From Trichoplax sp. H2 (lineage: Eukaryota; Placozoa; Uniplacotomia; Trichoplacea), in NCBI GenBank assembly GCA_003344405.1, contig NOWV01000180.1, forward strand, positions 96,531 to 160,530: a DNA stretch of 64,000 bases, written 5' to 3'. This document shows, in pieces, positions 1 to 11,332 of the stretch. The position numbers and the translations under genes were made by a program. Positions within the stretch are counted from its first letter, which is position 1, and every line of letters begins with the position of its first letter. The notes beneath the pieces were generated by a model that saw only the letters and a program-made list of their open reading frames with translations, ran no database searches and had not been told where the DNA came from.

Positions 1-79
1 AGTTCGTGTTGGAAGAGGACGCGTTCACTAACCAAATCCATTTCAAGCAGTGAAAAAAAAAATCATTTTACTCTACAAA

Positions 80-3000
80 ATGAGCGAATCACTACAAACT
101 GAAAGAAAGAATGCAACATTTAACATCAAAGAGCTCACTGATACCTTAAATGGTGGCCCAGAAGAAACGAGAAAGCGCAAACAAATTGGTTTGTACTCAA
201 ATTGAGTAGTTCAAAAATGGAAAATTTTGTTAGAAGAACGTCTTAACCCTACATACGAGTATGTACCCCATAAGTACTGACGTCAGCTGCACAGCAACAT
301 CATCGATTTGCAGCAGTTCAATATGCCTTATTGTAGAGAAATTCAATTAGGGTGTTAGGATAAGCCATTCTGAAATAGACGATCTTTAATTATTGGCCAC
401 TTTAGTTGCTGTCATGACGATTGATCTCGATAGAGTACAGATCTTGTTTGCACAGCAAGCAGCGTTTTGCAACCAAGATGCAATCACTTTCGAAATTCAA
501 TAACTATATTTGGAATAGGAGTCCGCTATTGCAGTTGATATTCTATTATAAAAAAATACTATGCCAACCTGCAATAGGTATTATAAATTGCAAAGACTCG
601 TTTGAACATTCTGATAAGTAGAAGCTATCCATGCTCATTGCTCAATTGCTCATGGTTTAGCTCTTGCCTACTCCCTTCAGCCGCCTTTCTATCCTAGTTA
701 CAGTATCATACCATTTGTTACGTAATGTGAGTAAAAATTTGAGTACTGTAGTCTGTAGTGATGTCTAGGGATAGAAAGTAGAAATATGAAAACTCACTTC
801 AAGAGTTTGCTACTGCTTTGGTCCTATACCATCAGACCACCACTAACGTCGATATAAAATCGATAGTTTGTCTTCATTCACTTTCTTCGGTAAATAGTAT
901 GATGTTCAATATCTACTCCACTCTACCATGGACTACTAGAAGAAGACCTAGTAGTCCATGACTGTACTCATACCTCGTTACGACCCTTTTCAATTTGGCC
1001 TTGAGACATGATCCTAATCAGTGCTCCATACAATCCCATCGTTGAAAAACGAGACGAAAATGCAGACATGTCACCTCATAGCATGTTCCATGAAGTAAAA
1101 TATCCGCGTACTATCTCTTTTTTCTGTCTTTATGAATATATTAACTGTGCCTTTGCAGATAAATCTTATTTATATTTTTGTTATTATCCCAGCATGATCT
1201 CGTAAACGTAAAGCTTTTTCTTTGTACCTTTTGAAAGTAAGGATAGGAAATCCTTCTAGCATGTTAACCTAGTACTTGAGATTTCTAACTTTCGTTGTTA
1301 TCTCTTAGAATCGTTGGTCTTTAATACTCCAGCCTTTCATCGACAGGATCGATTTCAGCTATCGCGTGAAGAGATCTATGATTATTCCATTAAGGTATAT
1401 GGTGAATTAATCAAATTATGCAAAAAAGAGAACATCGAAATCCGCTATGATAATCCAGACTACGTTCGATTAGTCGGGTAAGTGAGCAGCTCGTCTTTCA
1501 GTAGATACTACTGTAATATGGATTACATATTGAGAATTTTTAGACAAGTAGGTAATTGGTTAACTGATCGTTAACATGTAATAAAATTTTCTTCATGCAG
1601 TTGCATTCCAGAAGAAATACCTGTTGGCCTTCATGTAGGAATGTTCTCGTCTTCGATTTCGGTGAAAATTATATACTGAATATACAGTATATAACTCTCA
1701 TATGCAAGGATATAATCGCAAATTATCTCATTACTTATCTATTTATACATGTATAGGATCAAGGAACAGAGGAACAACAGAAAAAGTGGATACCTTTAGC
1801 CCGAAATTTTAAAATATTTGGAACTTATGCACAAACTGAATTAGCACATGGTAACTATTACCAGACTACAATAATAGTTAGTAGTACATCTATTGCACAT
1901 ACAAGTTCGTGAAAGGCTAGCAAAAGTAATTCCGAAGAAAATGTTTATCCGTTCTAATTGTCTATAATACGTGTTTACGCAAAGGTACCTTTGTTCGCGG
2001 CTTGGAAACTACCGCTACTTATGACGAATCGAAACAAGAGTTTATCTTAAATTCTCCTACTATAACTTCAACCAAATGGTGGCCTGGATTTTGTTAGTTC
2101 AATTTATAGAAAAATTATAGAGTATATAGCCACTATAATGAAATGCTCATGTAGTACAAGATGTAATTGTTAATATATTAACAAAATACTTGAATTCTCG
2201 TCTCTTTGAAATAGACGAATTTAGTAGATCATTAAGCTACTTGTATGATAATTGATAACATTATCAATTTTGCTTACAGTGGGTCGAACCAGCAATCATG
2301 CAGTAATTGCTGCCCAATTATATACTAAGAGCAAGTGTTATGGAATCCACATGTTCATAGTTCAATTACGAGATCTAAAGGATCACAAACCATTGCCTGG
2401 AGTTACTATTGGTGATATCGGTGATAAATTTGGTTTTGATACCGTTGACAACGGTTTTCTTCGGCTTGATAATGTTCACATTCCACGTGAAAATATGCTA
2501 ATGAAATATGCAAAAGTAATCACCTATAAATAATAATTATGAATGATGCGTTATAATAAGTACTATCTATTTAGGCAACTCGATTTAAATAGCCAATTTT
2601 TCTTTAGGTTACACCCGAAGGCAAATATTTGCCACCCACTAATGCAAAGGTTGCCTACAGTGCTATGACACTAATCCGTGTTGTTCTCGTTAGAGGCTCA
2701 GCAAAGGCACTTGCATCTGCTAGTACTATAGCTATTCGATACAGTGCTGTAAGACACCAAACTGAAACTGCTCCTGGGTAAGACATGTCTTAATGTTGCT
2801 TTTATTACTAAAGTAATTTTTTTTCAATTCTGTAGGACAAGTATTTAAATTTAAATTTTATACAACTAAAACTCTTAACTCATTAGTCTTTATATTTTAG
2901 TTATAATCGATACAACTATTGTTCTTTAACAGAAAAGAGCCTCAGGTCCTCGATTATGTAACGCAACAATATAAGTTATTTCCTCAGCTTGCTACAGCTC

Positions 3001-4939
3001 TCGCCTTTGGCTTTGCTGGAAACTACATGATTGACACATTTAACAAAATACATTCAGAAATATCAAGTGGACAACTTGATGCTTTATCCGAAGTATGGAG
3101 TTAGCTACAGACATCATCTAAATTGACTCATTATATATATATATATATATTATATTATAATTCATGCTGTGGTTCATATTCTTCATGTAATTTAATCTTA
3201 TCCACAAGCAATTCTTAAGCACCAATTCTTTTACTATATAGCTGCATGGTATCAGCTCTGGTTTAAAAGCGTATACCACTGATACAGCAACGGCTGGTAT
3301 TGAGGTTTGTCGTCGTGCTTGCGGTGGTCATGGATACTCAAATGCATGTGGCATTCAACATATCTACGCTAATGTGCTACCTTGCGTAACACTGGAAGGC
3401 GAAAATACAGTAATGTACTTGCAAGCAGCCAGGTAAAGAACTATTTATTGCAATATATTTCCGCATTTTGGAATATTTTAAATCTATCTGCTTGCTAACG
3501 ACATTTATGTTATATTACTGCTGAATCGACTACTAGGTACTTGCTAAAATGTTTCCGCAATCCTGACAAAGCTCCAGATACAATGAATTATCTACGAAAC
3601 CCACAAGTATCAGACAAGTGGAAAGTACAGTCACTGCAAGATCTATCCAATTACGATATGTTAATAACTGCTTTCGAACGTAGAGCGTTGAGGTGCTTAG
3701 TCTGATATACGACGTATATGATTTAAACATCTCAATCATATTATAAAACATTATTTATTGTATCATATAGATAATTATAGTAGATTGATACCAAAATGGA
3801 GATATTTAATAGTTGCTTATAGAAATATAATTGACATTGTATCTTACTCAGTCCATAAAATTATTATGATCTGCATAAAGTGTAACGCTCTAAAAGCTGT
3901 TATTCCGCTTTCGATTTATCATTAGTAAAGTTATCAGCACGATTAAGAGACTAGAACAACTTCGTCGTAGTGGGATGGACCAAGATGAAGCGTGGAATAC
4001 AGCAGGAATAGAACTTGTTCAAGCTGCTAAGGTCGATAGTTACTATATGATCATATTTATACTTTGTGCCTATATAATTACCTTGGAATGTATTGACTAG
4101 TACAGCATTTCGTGTCTTAAATATACCATGAAAGAATTGAAAAAACTTGTAAATTATCTTACAATTGATCGTTGTAATTTATTGTTAGTACTATGCAATA
4201 AGGCTATCATTGATTTCATTCTTTCATATTTATGAATTAAAAATAGTTCTAAGCATAATATTAATTGACACTACTTTAGGCGCATTGTCACTATTTTATT
4301 GTAAAAAATTATTTACGATCATTGGAGAAATTGAATATGACTCCATCTCTACGTAAAGTGATGAATTCAATCGCTCTATTGTATGGAAACTATGGCATAG
4401 ATGAAAATGCTGGAGACTTTCTGGAAGTACGTAATATTTGGAGTCTAATCCTTTGCGAATGTTTCATTGTAATACTATAATAGTAGATCTATCAGGGCTA
4501 TCTTAACCACTTAATGCAACATTAAAATACAAGCGACCATTTTTAATAATTGACATTTTAATTAATATCTCTAGAGCGGATTTATGACTGGCGAACAACT
4601 CAATCTTGTAAAAGCTAAAATTTTGCAATTGCTATCGGAGGTCCGACGTAATGCCGTGGCAGTAGTAGATGCATTCGATTTCGATGATAAGTATTTACGC
4701 TCAATTCTTGGCGCCTATGATGGAGATGTATACAACCGCTTATACAATTGGGCTAAATCATCACCGTTAAATAAAACAGAGGTAGTATTTTACTAGTATG
4801 AAATTCATAAGGAGTAAATTTCTATAATGAATCATTAGAACAATTTTCAAATTTCATCAATTGAAAAGATCTTTCTCTAAATCAGGTCCATTCCAGTTAT
4901 ACCGAGTATCTGCAACAACTGTTGAAAAGCAAACTCTAA
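80..4939 (+). CDS. ACOX1: Peroxisomal acyl-CoA oxidase (ACOX1-like), 14 exons, 655 aa
   Basis: First enzyme of peroxisomal beta-oxidation: FAD-dependent oxidation of acyl-CoA to trans-2-enoyl-CoA, making H2O2. Exons: 80-188, 1309-1477, 1601-1661, 1757-1850, 1985-2092, 2280-2515, 2608-2777, 2933-3092, 3242-3432, 3537-3692, 3926-4031, 4280-4426, 4575-4781, 4886-4939; together 656 codons with the stop. The usual family length is about 660 aa. Seen: FAD-region motif [10 protein letters not shown], then [21 protein letters not shown], the IPRENML stretch, [18 protein letters not shown] and [11 protein letters not shown]. The glutamate of the last motif is residue 421, the same number as the known catalytic Glu of mammalian ACOX1. 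The protein ends in Ser-Lys-Leu, a canonical type 1 peroxisomal targeting signal. Start chosen because the N-terminus [19 protein letters not shown] matches the family start. Intron 1 is the longest (1.1 kb). Orthologue versus close paralogue (ACOX2/3) is not fully settled, but sequence similarity is closest to ACOX1. Confidence 0.95.
927..960. repeat. Perfect inverted repeat in ACOX intron 1
   Basis: Two perfect 13-bp arms (927-939 and 948-960) separated by 8 bp; the arm is CATGGACTACTAG and its complement. It lies in the first intron of the acyl-CoA oxidase gene. It could form a stem-loop in the pre-mRNA. No function is known. Confidence 0.7.
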
Positions 4940-7424
4940 CAACGTAAATGTCGAAAAATCCTGAAAAGCTGAGCAAATGCTACTAATAATACATAAATTG
5001 CTGTAATAAAATTAGAATGAATAGTGTAGCTGCAACTGAAAATATTTTACAAAGATATTGCTATCCTTGTAGGAACAAATGTTAACTATATTTTATTTTA
5101 TTAAATAAAAATAATTGCAATGATCAGATTCAAATGAAATCCTTATCGTACTGAATAAGTAAACTGTAACTTTTGGATGAGTGACTTTGTTGACCAACTA
5201 TTACAAGTATTTATAACACGCATTACCTGGTAACCATTAGCAATATGATTAATTTCTTATTGTTTACCCTAGGTTAATAAATTAAGTTTTACGAGTTTAC
5301 TTCATATTCTTTCAGCATGATACACTTTTTATTCGTACTTCGGACTCGAGCTGTTGGTTAAAATAGCAAGCTTTATATAAGTGTCATTCTTCAAACAGTG
5401 CATTTATCTAGTTTAAATCTATTCGTTAACTTTTTTACCCTTTACGCTACCATCATCAGATGTTTTATATTTAAACTTGGGTTGGAATTGTTGGTTTAAG
5501 AATAACATCCTTATATTTGTAGTTAGCAATTTAACTCCTCCCATACGCCTAAAGGAATGAGCATACTCAACCTACACAAGTGAAGACTAAAAATTGTCGA
5601 TAACCATTTATATTATTATACAAATACATTATCCGAATCTTGAACAATAATGGAAACGGTCGATTAGGTAAAGTACAGTATTTATGTCAGTCAATAAACC
5701 ATCGGATCTCACGAAACAACATTCCCTACCCCTATTGTATGCGATACTAGCCAGGAATGTTAATATCTTATCCAGTACGAGAGTGTCACTTATAATATCA
5801 ATTATGCCATCGCTAATTTCAACGAAATAGTAACGATATTCAAAATACTGTAGAAAAATGAGTACGGTATCATGCCCAGGTTCAATAAACACTTAGTTCC
5901 TGCTTCGTCTTCAGTAAAAGAAAGCATATTTACCACAAAATTTCTTATTAGAGAGTGAGTCCATTCAGTTTAAGTTGGCAGACTATGAGGAACCTAATGT
6001 GCTTTACAACGAATAATAGTACACGAATGTGTGGAATATTTTCTATGAAATTTTACTTTTTCTATTAATACAGTACAGGAACAAAAAATATTGGATAATA
6101 ACGACACGATGTAATAGCGAAAGTAAATTTTACTTATTCATAACAATTGTAAATTAACGATACCCCTTTAAATATATGTAGTATATACTGCTGGTTATTG
6201 ATTGAAATTTTCTCCTAATTACTGTTAATTTTAGACAGTCGTTAAAGAATAACATTCAGCTCCTAGAAAAATTTTGCATTGTATTACACACGTAGAAATT
6301 TTCTGTACCTAAAAAGGGGGAATAGACTCCGTTGACATCTATTAACCTTAAAGAATAATTTCGGGTTATCAGTGTTTTAACCCTGGATTCCAATTGCCTC
6401 TGATCATCTTCACTTTAAATGTAATTATCTAATTAGACATGTAGTGTTTATAAAATTTTGTATATAACAAAAGAATTAGTGTAAAATTCTTTTTAAACTT
6501 TATTCACTGTATTTGATTCAACAATGTCTTCATTAATTATCTATAATCGAATGAGTTATTAATTATTATGGCAAACTGACCGATCAAAAGTATTATGAAC
6601 CGTGTGAAATTGTAATGAAAATCCGATTATGCCGTTACATTTCAAATTAAAAGTGATAAAAATTAACCAAAATACATATTAAAACCTATCACACTGATAT
6701 CATTCTTGTGAATGGATCTTCCTGACGAAAATCTAACTTATAGCTTAAGATCGAACCTGTCATACATCAAATGCCATTAGATTCATTATATATTGGTTAA
6801 CGTAAAACCATCGACAACTGCTGCACCGATAACTCGAATCTTTTGCAACCTGGTTTATTTTCATGCAATTTTTTAATACTATATGATTAATATCTAAAGG
6901 GAATATTGATTATTTCAATTACACTATCACATCTATCTACGCACAGTGATACACATGCTATAAATTTATCATTAGGAAAGTATTGATAACACCGCAGAAT
7001 TTAGGAGAGATTATACCATGAAACTGGATAAATATTGATAAAATTGAAAAAAATTAAATTCTACTGTAAAACAAATATTAATTATTGCTTATAGGGCAAT
7101 TAAATTTTTAACGTGTACTTTCCTCTTTAGCCCCTGATATTTACGTTTTATTATGAAATGTAAAATGAATTTTATTGCTATAACTAACCTCCAATAATTA
7201 AATAATATATTCTTTTCGTTATCAATATGAGTATATAATTACATATAATGAAAAGCTATTTGTAGAGAGACAATTGATATCAATACCGGCGAGAAGTAGA
7301 AAAAAAGTCTTCCAATTTTCTCAGCAATGAATTGTGTGAATAGAAGTCGATTATGTCTTGCTGTCTAGTGGAATGTGATAGAACAAGTAAAATGAAATAA
7401 TTTTAGTAATATATCGGTTAAAAA
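4940..7424. other. Intergenic, no supported gene
   Basis: AT-rich DNA downstream of the acyl-CoA oxidase gene. Apart from the poly(A) signals near its left end I see no exon with family similarity. The longest open frames (for example 87 codons at 5629-5892, minus strand) are within what chance gives at this base composition. Confidence 0.6.
5005..5010 (+). terminator. Poly(A) signal of the ACOX gene
   Basis: AATAAA 66 bp after the acyl-CoA oxidase stop codon; a second AATAAA sits at 5104-5109. This fits a normal animal cleavage/polyadenylation signal. Which one is used cannot be told from sequence. Confidence 0.5.
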
Positions 7425-8190
7425 ATGGTTAGTAACATGACAATATCGAAAGTAGAGAGTCATTCAATCCAGAAATTCTCACTCTACTGTGCTAATCATC
7501 ATATGTCATCACATTACAAAAAATTCTTTAGAGTTGGTAATTTTAATTCCAATAAATTTTATAGCCAATTTAATAAAATTGTCCTATGTACAAGTATTCC
7601 GTTAGACTTAAGAATTCTTAGAACTGATCATAGCATAAATATTAGGAATTAGTTAGCTATCGATATGAAAAATAATTACTTATAAATTAACTTACAAGGT
7701 AACTTTAATCTTGAAGTTATAAATAAGTCATTTAGGTATTAATGAGTCCGCTATTAAATTTAAACTGATCGACATTAAGAAAGAAAATTCCATACTGATT
7801 CAGAATATCAATCATTGCGGTTAGCAGTGAGCACGAAATGATTAAAATTCTTCTAAACTTTATCCAAGAAAGCGACTTCAATATTAAACCGCTCTAATAT
7901 CTATATATACACGTATGTACAGTTGACCGAAAACTATATTAACAGTCCTACCTTGCATTAGATAAATTCCGATCGATATAAAGTTTCAGTAACTAGAAGA
8001 TTTATCGTAATAATCGCTAATAAACCTCGAAATGATCGAAGTCCTTCTAGAAAGTATCTCAGAAAGAGGCTGTGACATAAAGAGTAACCCTAGCAGTTTT
8101 CCGGAAAGCCCCGTAGTAAATACCCTTTTCCCGTCTTGGATCGATATTGACCCATATGAAATATTAATAATGTTAGGTATTAAGCTTTAA
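7425..8190 (+). pseudogene. Possible decayed ankyrin-repeat-like remnant
   Basis: A 75-codon ATG frame (7425-7652) is followed by broken frames holding two similar pieces 194 bp apart. The first is near 7835 and reads EMIKILLNFIQESDFNIK; the second is near 8029 and reads EMIEVLLESISERGCDIK, continuing to a stop near 8190. The pattern (acidic-Met-Ile, two hydrophobics, LL, then D-x-x-I-K) resembles the second helix and loop of an ankyrin repeat. Upstream text reads IKKENSILIQNI and joins the first piece only through a frameshift. I see the two related pieces directly; the ankyrin identity and the decay are inference. It could also be chance similarity or exons with unrecognised introns. Confidence 0.3.
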
Positions 8191-10372
8191 AGAGTTAAAG
8201 AATTCAAAAGAGGATTTCGCTATGAAGGCAATTTATTTTACTGATCTTAATCTAATTCTACGCGCAATACATGTGCCCTTATTACTGCGTTTATCATTAA
8301 TAAATAGGACAGTGAAGATCCCTTTTAAATCTAAATAGGAATATTAAACTATAAATAGTACCTTCCGATTTATTTATTTATCGAATTTGCACATCTTGAT
8401 GACTCTTTTAATACTCAGTCATTTAGAGCTAGCAAATAGTGCAGTAAACAGTTTTTCTATCAGGGGAAATTAATGAAAAAAATACATGCGTTTTATTGAT
8501 TACTGTACCTTTGCAAGAAGTAATATAACCAATATAAAACAGCCGATTACTATAAATATGATAGCAGGAAAGATATGTGACCTAGGCTAGAATTCAATCT
8601 TGGAAAATAGTGACAGATTTATGGCATAATGTATGGTATATTATGAAAAATCGAATGACAGCTACATCAGTAAGAATAATATTTAGTCGACGATTAAAAT
8701 TTCTATTAATTCATTTTTCCATATGTGATATTAGTATTTAAACGCAAAATACGATAGTCATTTCTTAATAATGGTTGCTATTCAACTTTAAGAACTAAAA
8801 AAGAGAAATACCCACACAGTGGTGGTACTGATATCATACATGAATAGAATTTAGAAATAGAGAGTAAATAAATTCCAGGCTTTATCGCTTATGTAACGAG
8901 AAAAGGAAGAATATTTGTAAATGTAAGCCAGGATATGTCGAAAATTGGTGCTAATTTAATTATTATGTACCATGGATAAATATTGAAATTGTGCATTCAT
9001 TTAGAGATCATTTATAGTGCATTTTAATACTCTAGGAATTTTTCGATATAGTTTTTGTGCTACTAACATAGCTAATAAAAACTTTCCTGCTAGGTATAGT
9101 TACAGTTATGATGAAATTATATTATTCTGTTTGCAAGCTTAAAACTCTACAGTTACGTAATGAATTTCCAGCGAAGATTAATTCGATTAGATTGTGATGA
9201 AATCATAATGTTACGATATATGTACAACTTAATCAAGTTTAAATGATATCGTTAACAATGAGTTCTCAGCGAAAAATTATCTACTACAGAGCTATAAGTG
9301 CTTAATTATCATAGAGAGGAAAGAGAGAAGAGAACATAGAGCGACTGTCGAATCTAAAGCTACGGTATATTAGTCTACGATGATCGATTCATTTTTAATG
9401 GATAGGAAGGTTTAAATTATCATCATATTAATATGATCGGCATAGAGCAATTATATAGATAATCTAACAGAATTAATTATAATGACAAATGAAGTATGAA
9501 ATTGATTCGATCTGGCTAAATTTTTAATGTTAATCTATCCTCCATATTATTCTCTCCTACGCCTATCATCACTTTCTTTCACTTTTCGTGGCTGGCTAAT
9601 TTAAGAGAATAATTAATCGATATTAGGCTATCGATTATCGTTGTTCATAATAGCATACAGTATTAATTAATTAATGATAGAGCTTTGAGATAGACTTACT
9701 GCTATTGCGATATCATTTTATGCTCAAAAATAGAAAAACTGAATCGATTAAGATCGCTAGTATACGATTGGTAATAGTGTACAAATAGAGCAAAAAGTTT
9801 CCATGACATCTTACTCAATCTCATTGTAAAATAATGAATCTATAAAAAAATTTAAATAATGTAGCAGGGTAAGTTATAACTTCTATGGAAGAGTTAAAGT
9901 TGATTGAACTAGAGCCTTGACTTGCAATCATCCAGTTAAAATAGATTCGATTAAAAACCTTTCTATGTTAACTTGCCATCATTATATCAATATAGTTAGA
10001 CATATTATTCTGTGCAGAATGATTGCTTACTATAATATTTAATTAGTCAAAACGTAGATGAAATGAATTAAGCGTGTATGTAATAAAGGAGTAGAGCAAA
10101 AATAACGGTTTAAATTCATCGGTTGAGACAAAATTAAGACGAAATAATCCTACAGCACTAACAGATAGCATTATTCTGTTTTGGAAGTAAATGGTACGGA
10201 TAAGAGTTGTCATGATCTATTGCATACCAATCCATAGTGCATTCTTTCCTACTTCCTTTCCTACGATAGGGAATACTGCAATTTGTTTAATATTTAAAAA
10301 GCCATGGATAATGACGGCTTGTATTCTATCATAATAGAAGGCCAATGTATTCGTTGTCGTTGTTGAAGAGAA
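8191..10372. other. Intergenic, no supported gene
   Basis: AT-rich DNA between the ankyrin-like remnant and the 3' end of the orphan gene. No family similarity, RNA gene or tandem array was recognised. Confidence 0.6.
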
Positions 10373-11332
10373 TTAAGGAGTCTTAATTTGAGGTAAATGC
10401 ATTTTGGAATTTTCTGCTGTTGTTCGAACCGCCATAAACGGTAATGCTAACTTAGCACGTTGTTCACCTTGAGCATAAGAAGATCTTCTAAAATACCTTT
10501 TCGATTTATCAGGATCGGAAACAATTTCATGGATGGCTGGATTATTCTTCATTCCATATAGCTTTTCAGCTGATTTTCTCCTTATGTAATGGATGTCTCG
10601 TACTTTTTTCTCTCGAGATACTTCCGATCCTATGGTGGAACTACGTGGTCGAGCAAGTAAGAATTTTTCATCCATTTCAGCGGTTAAATGATTAACTTGA
10701 GAATTGATAATCTTATTATTAGTATCGGTGACGGTGACTGTAGTTGTTGTTTCTTTTGCAGTTGGTGATGTTGTTTCTTTTTGATTCGGAGATGATGTTT
10801 CTCTTCGATTTAGAGATTGATTAAGAGACGAGGATCTAGGTATCCCTTTACCTAGGCTATGAAGTCGTTGTCTAGAGCGACCAGTTGAATTACTTCTTGG
10901 TCGGACTTTTGCCTCTTCTTCATTATTCAATGATGGATCAGACGTTGTCCTATCAGCAATAGCATGATTTACTATATCAGGATTCGATGCATAATTGCTA
11001 TTGCTACCGCGTCTTGATGAATATTTGGCGCATGTAACATTGCTATTAGCAACGACCATACTTTGCGATCGAGGTCTCATCATAGCAGACGATTTATCTT
11101 GGCTAGTTCCAGCAATCGCTGCTACTGCTTTAACACTTCGAAGTAGACTGGCTTTCTCTTTAGCCATTTTTTTTTTTAAGGCTTGAGTATTCTTATCATA
11201 TTTCTCTAGTTGTTTTTGTAATTGCCTATCATATAAACTATTCATGGATAGGATCTCATCGGAATATTCGCTCCTAGAACGGACGACGCTAACTGGCATA
11301 TTTTTCAATGTTAGTGATGACCGAACACTCAT
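10373..11332 (-). CDS. Orphan single-exon gene, 319 aa Ser/Arg-rich disordered protein
   Basis: Uninterrupted ATG-to-stop frame of 320 codons, far longer than chance allows here, so very likely a real gene. It has no introns, unlike its neighbours. Residues about 30-70 are rich in K, E, Q and L and look like a short coiled coil. The rest is low-complexity, polar and probably disordered. A motif recurs: RPRSQS, RPRSNS and RPRSST, with related RRGS, RRKS and RRSS sites; all fit substrates of basophilic kinases and possibly 14-3-3 docking. A short internal repeat around KETTSP (three imperfect copies) lies mid-protein. No signal peptide or membrane segment. I do not recognise a family. Function is unknown; phospho-regulated scaffold is only a guess. 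Confidence 0.8.
   Translation of the reverse strand: MSVRSSLTLKNMPVSVVRSRSEYSDEILSMNSLYDRQLQKQLEKYDKNTQALKKKMAKEKASLLRSVKAVAAIAGTSQDKSSAMMRPRSQSMVVANSNVTCAKYSSRRGSNSNYASNPDIVNHAIADRTTSDPSLNNEEEAKVRPRSNSTGRSRQRLHSLGKGIPRSSSLNQSLNRRETSSPNQKETTSPTAKETTTTVTVTDTNNKIINSQVNHLTAEMDEKFLLARPRSSTIGSEVSREKKVRDIHYIRRKSAEKLYGMKNNPAIHEIVSDPDKSKRYFRRSSYAQGEQRAKLALPFMAVRTTAENSKMHLPQIKTP

Noticed and set aside
5629-5892. 87-codon minus-strand ORF
   Set aside because: No family similarity, no splice partners, chance length for this AT content.
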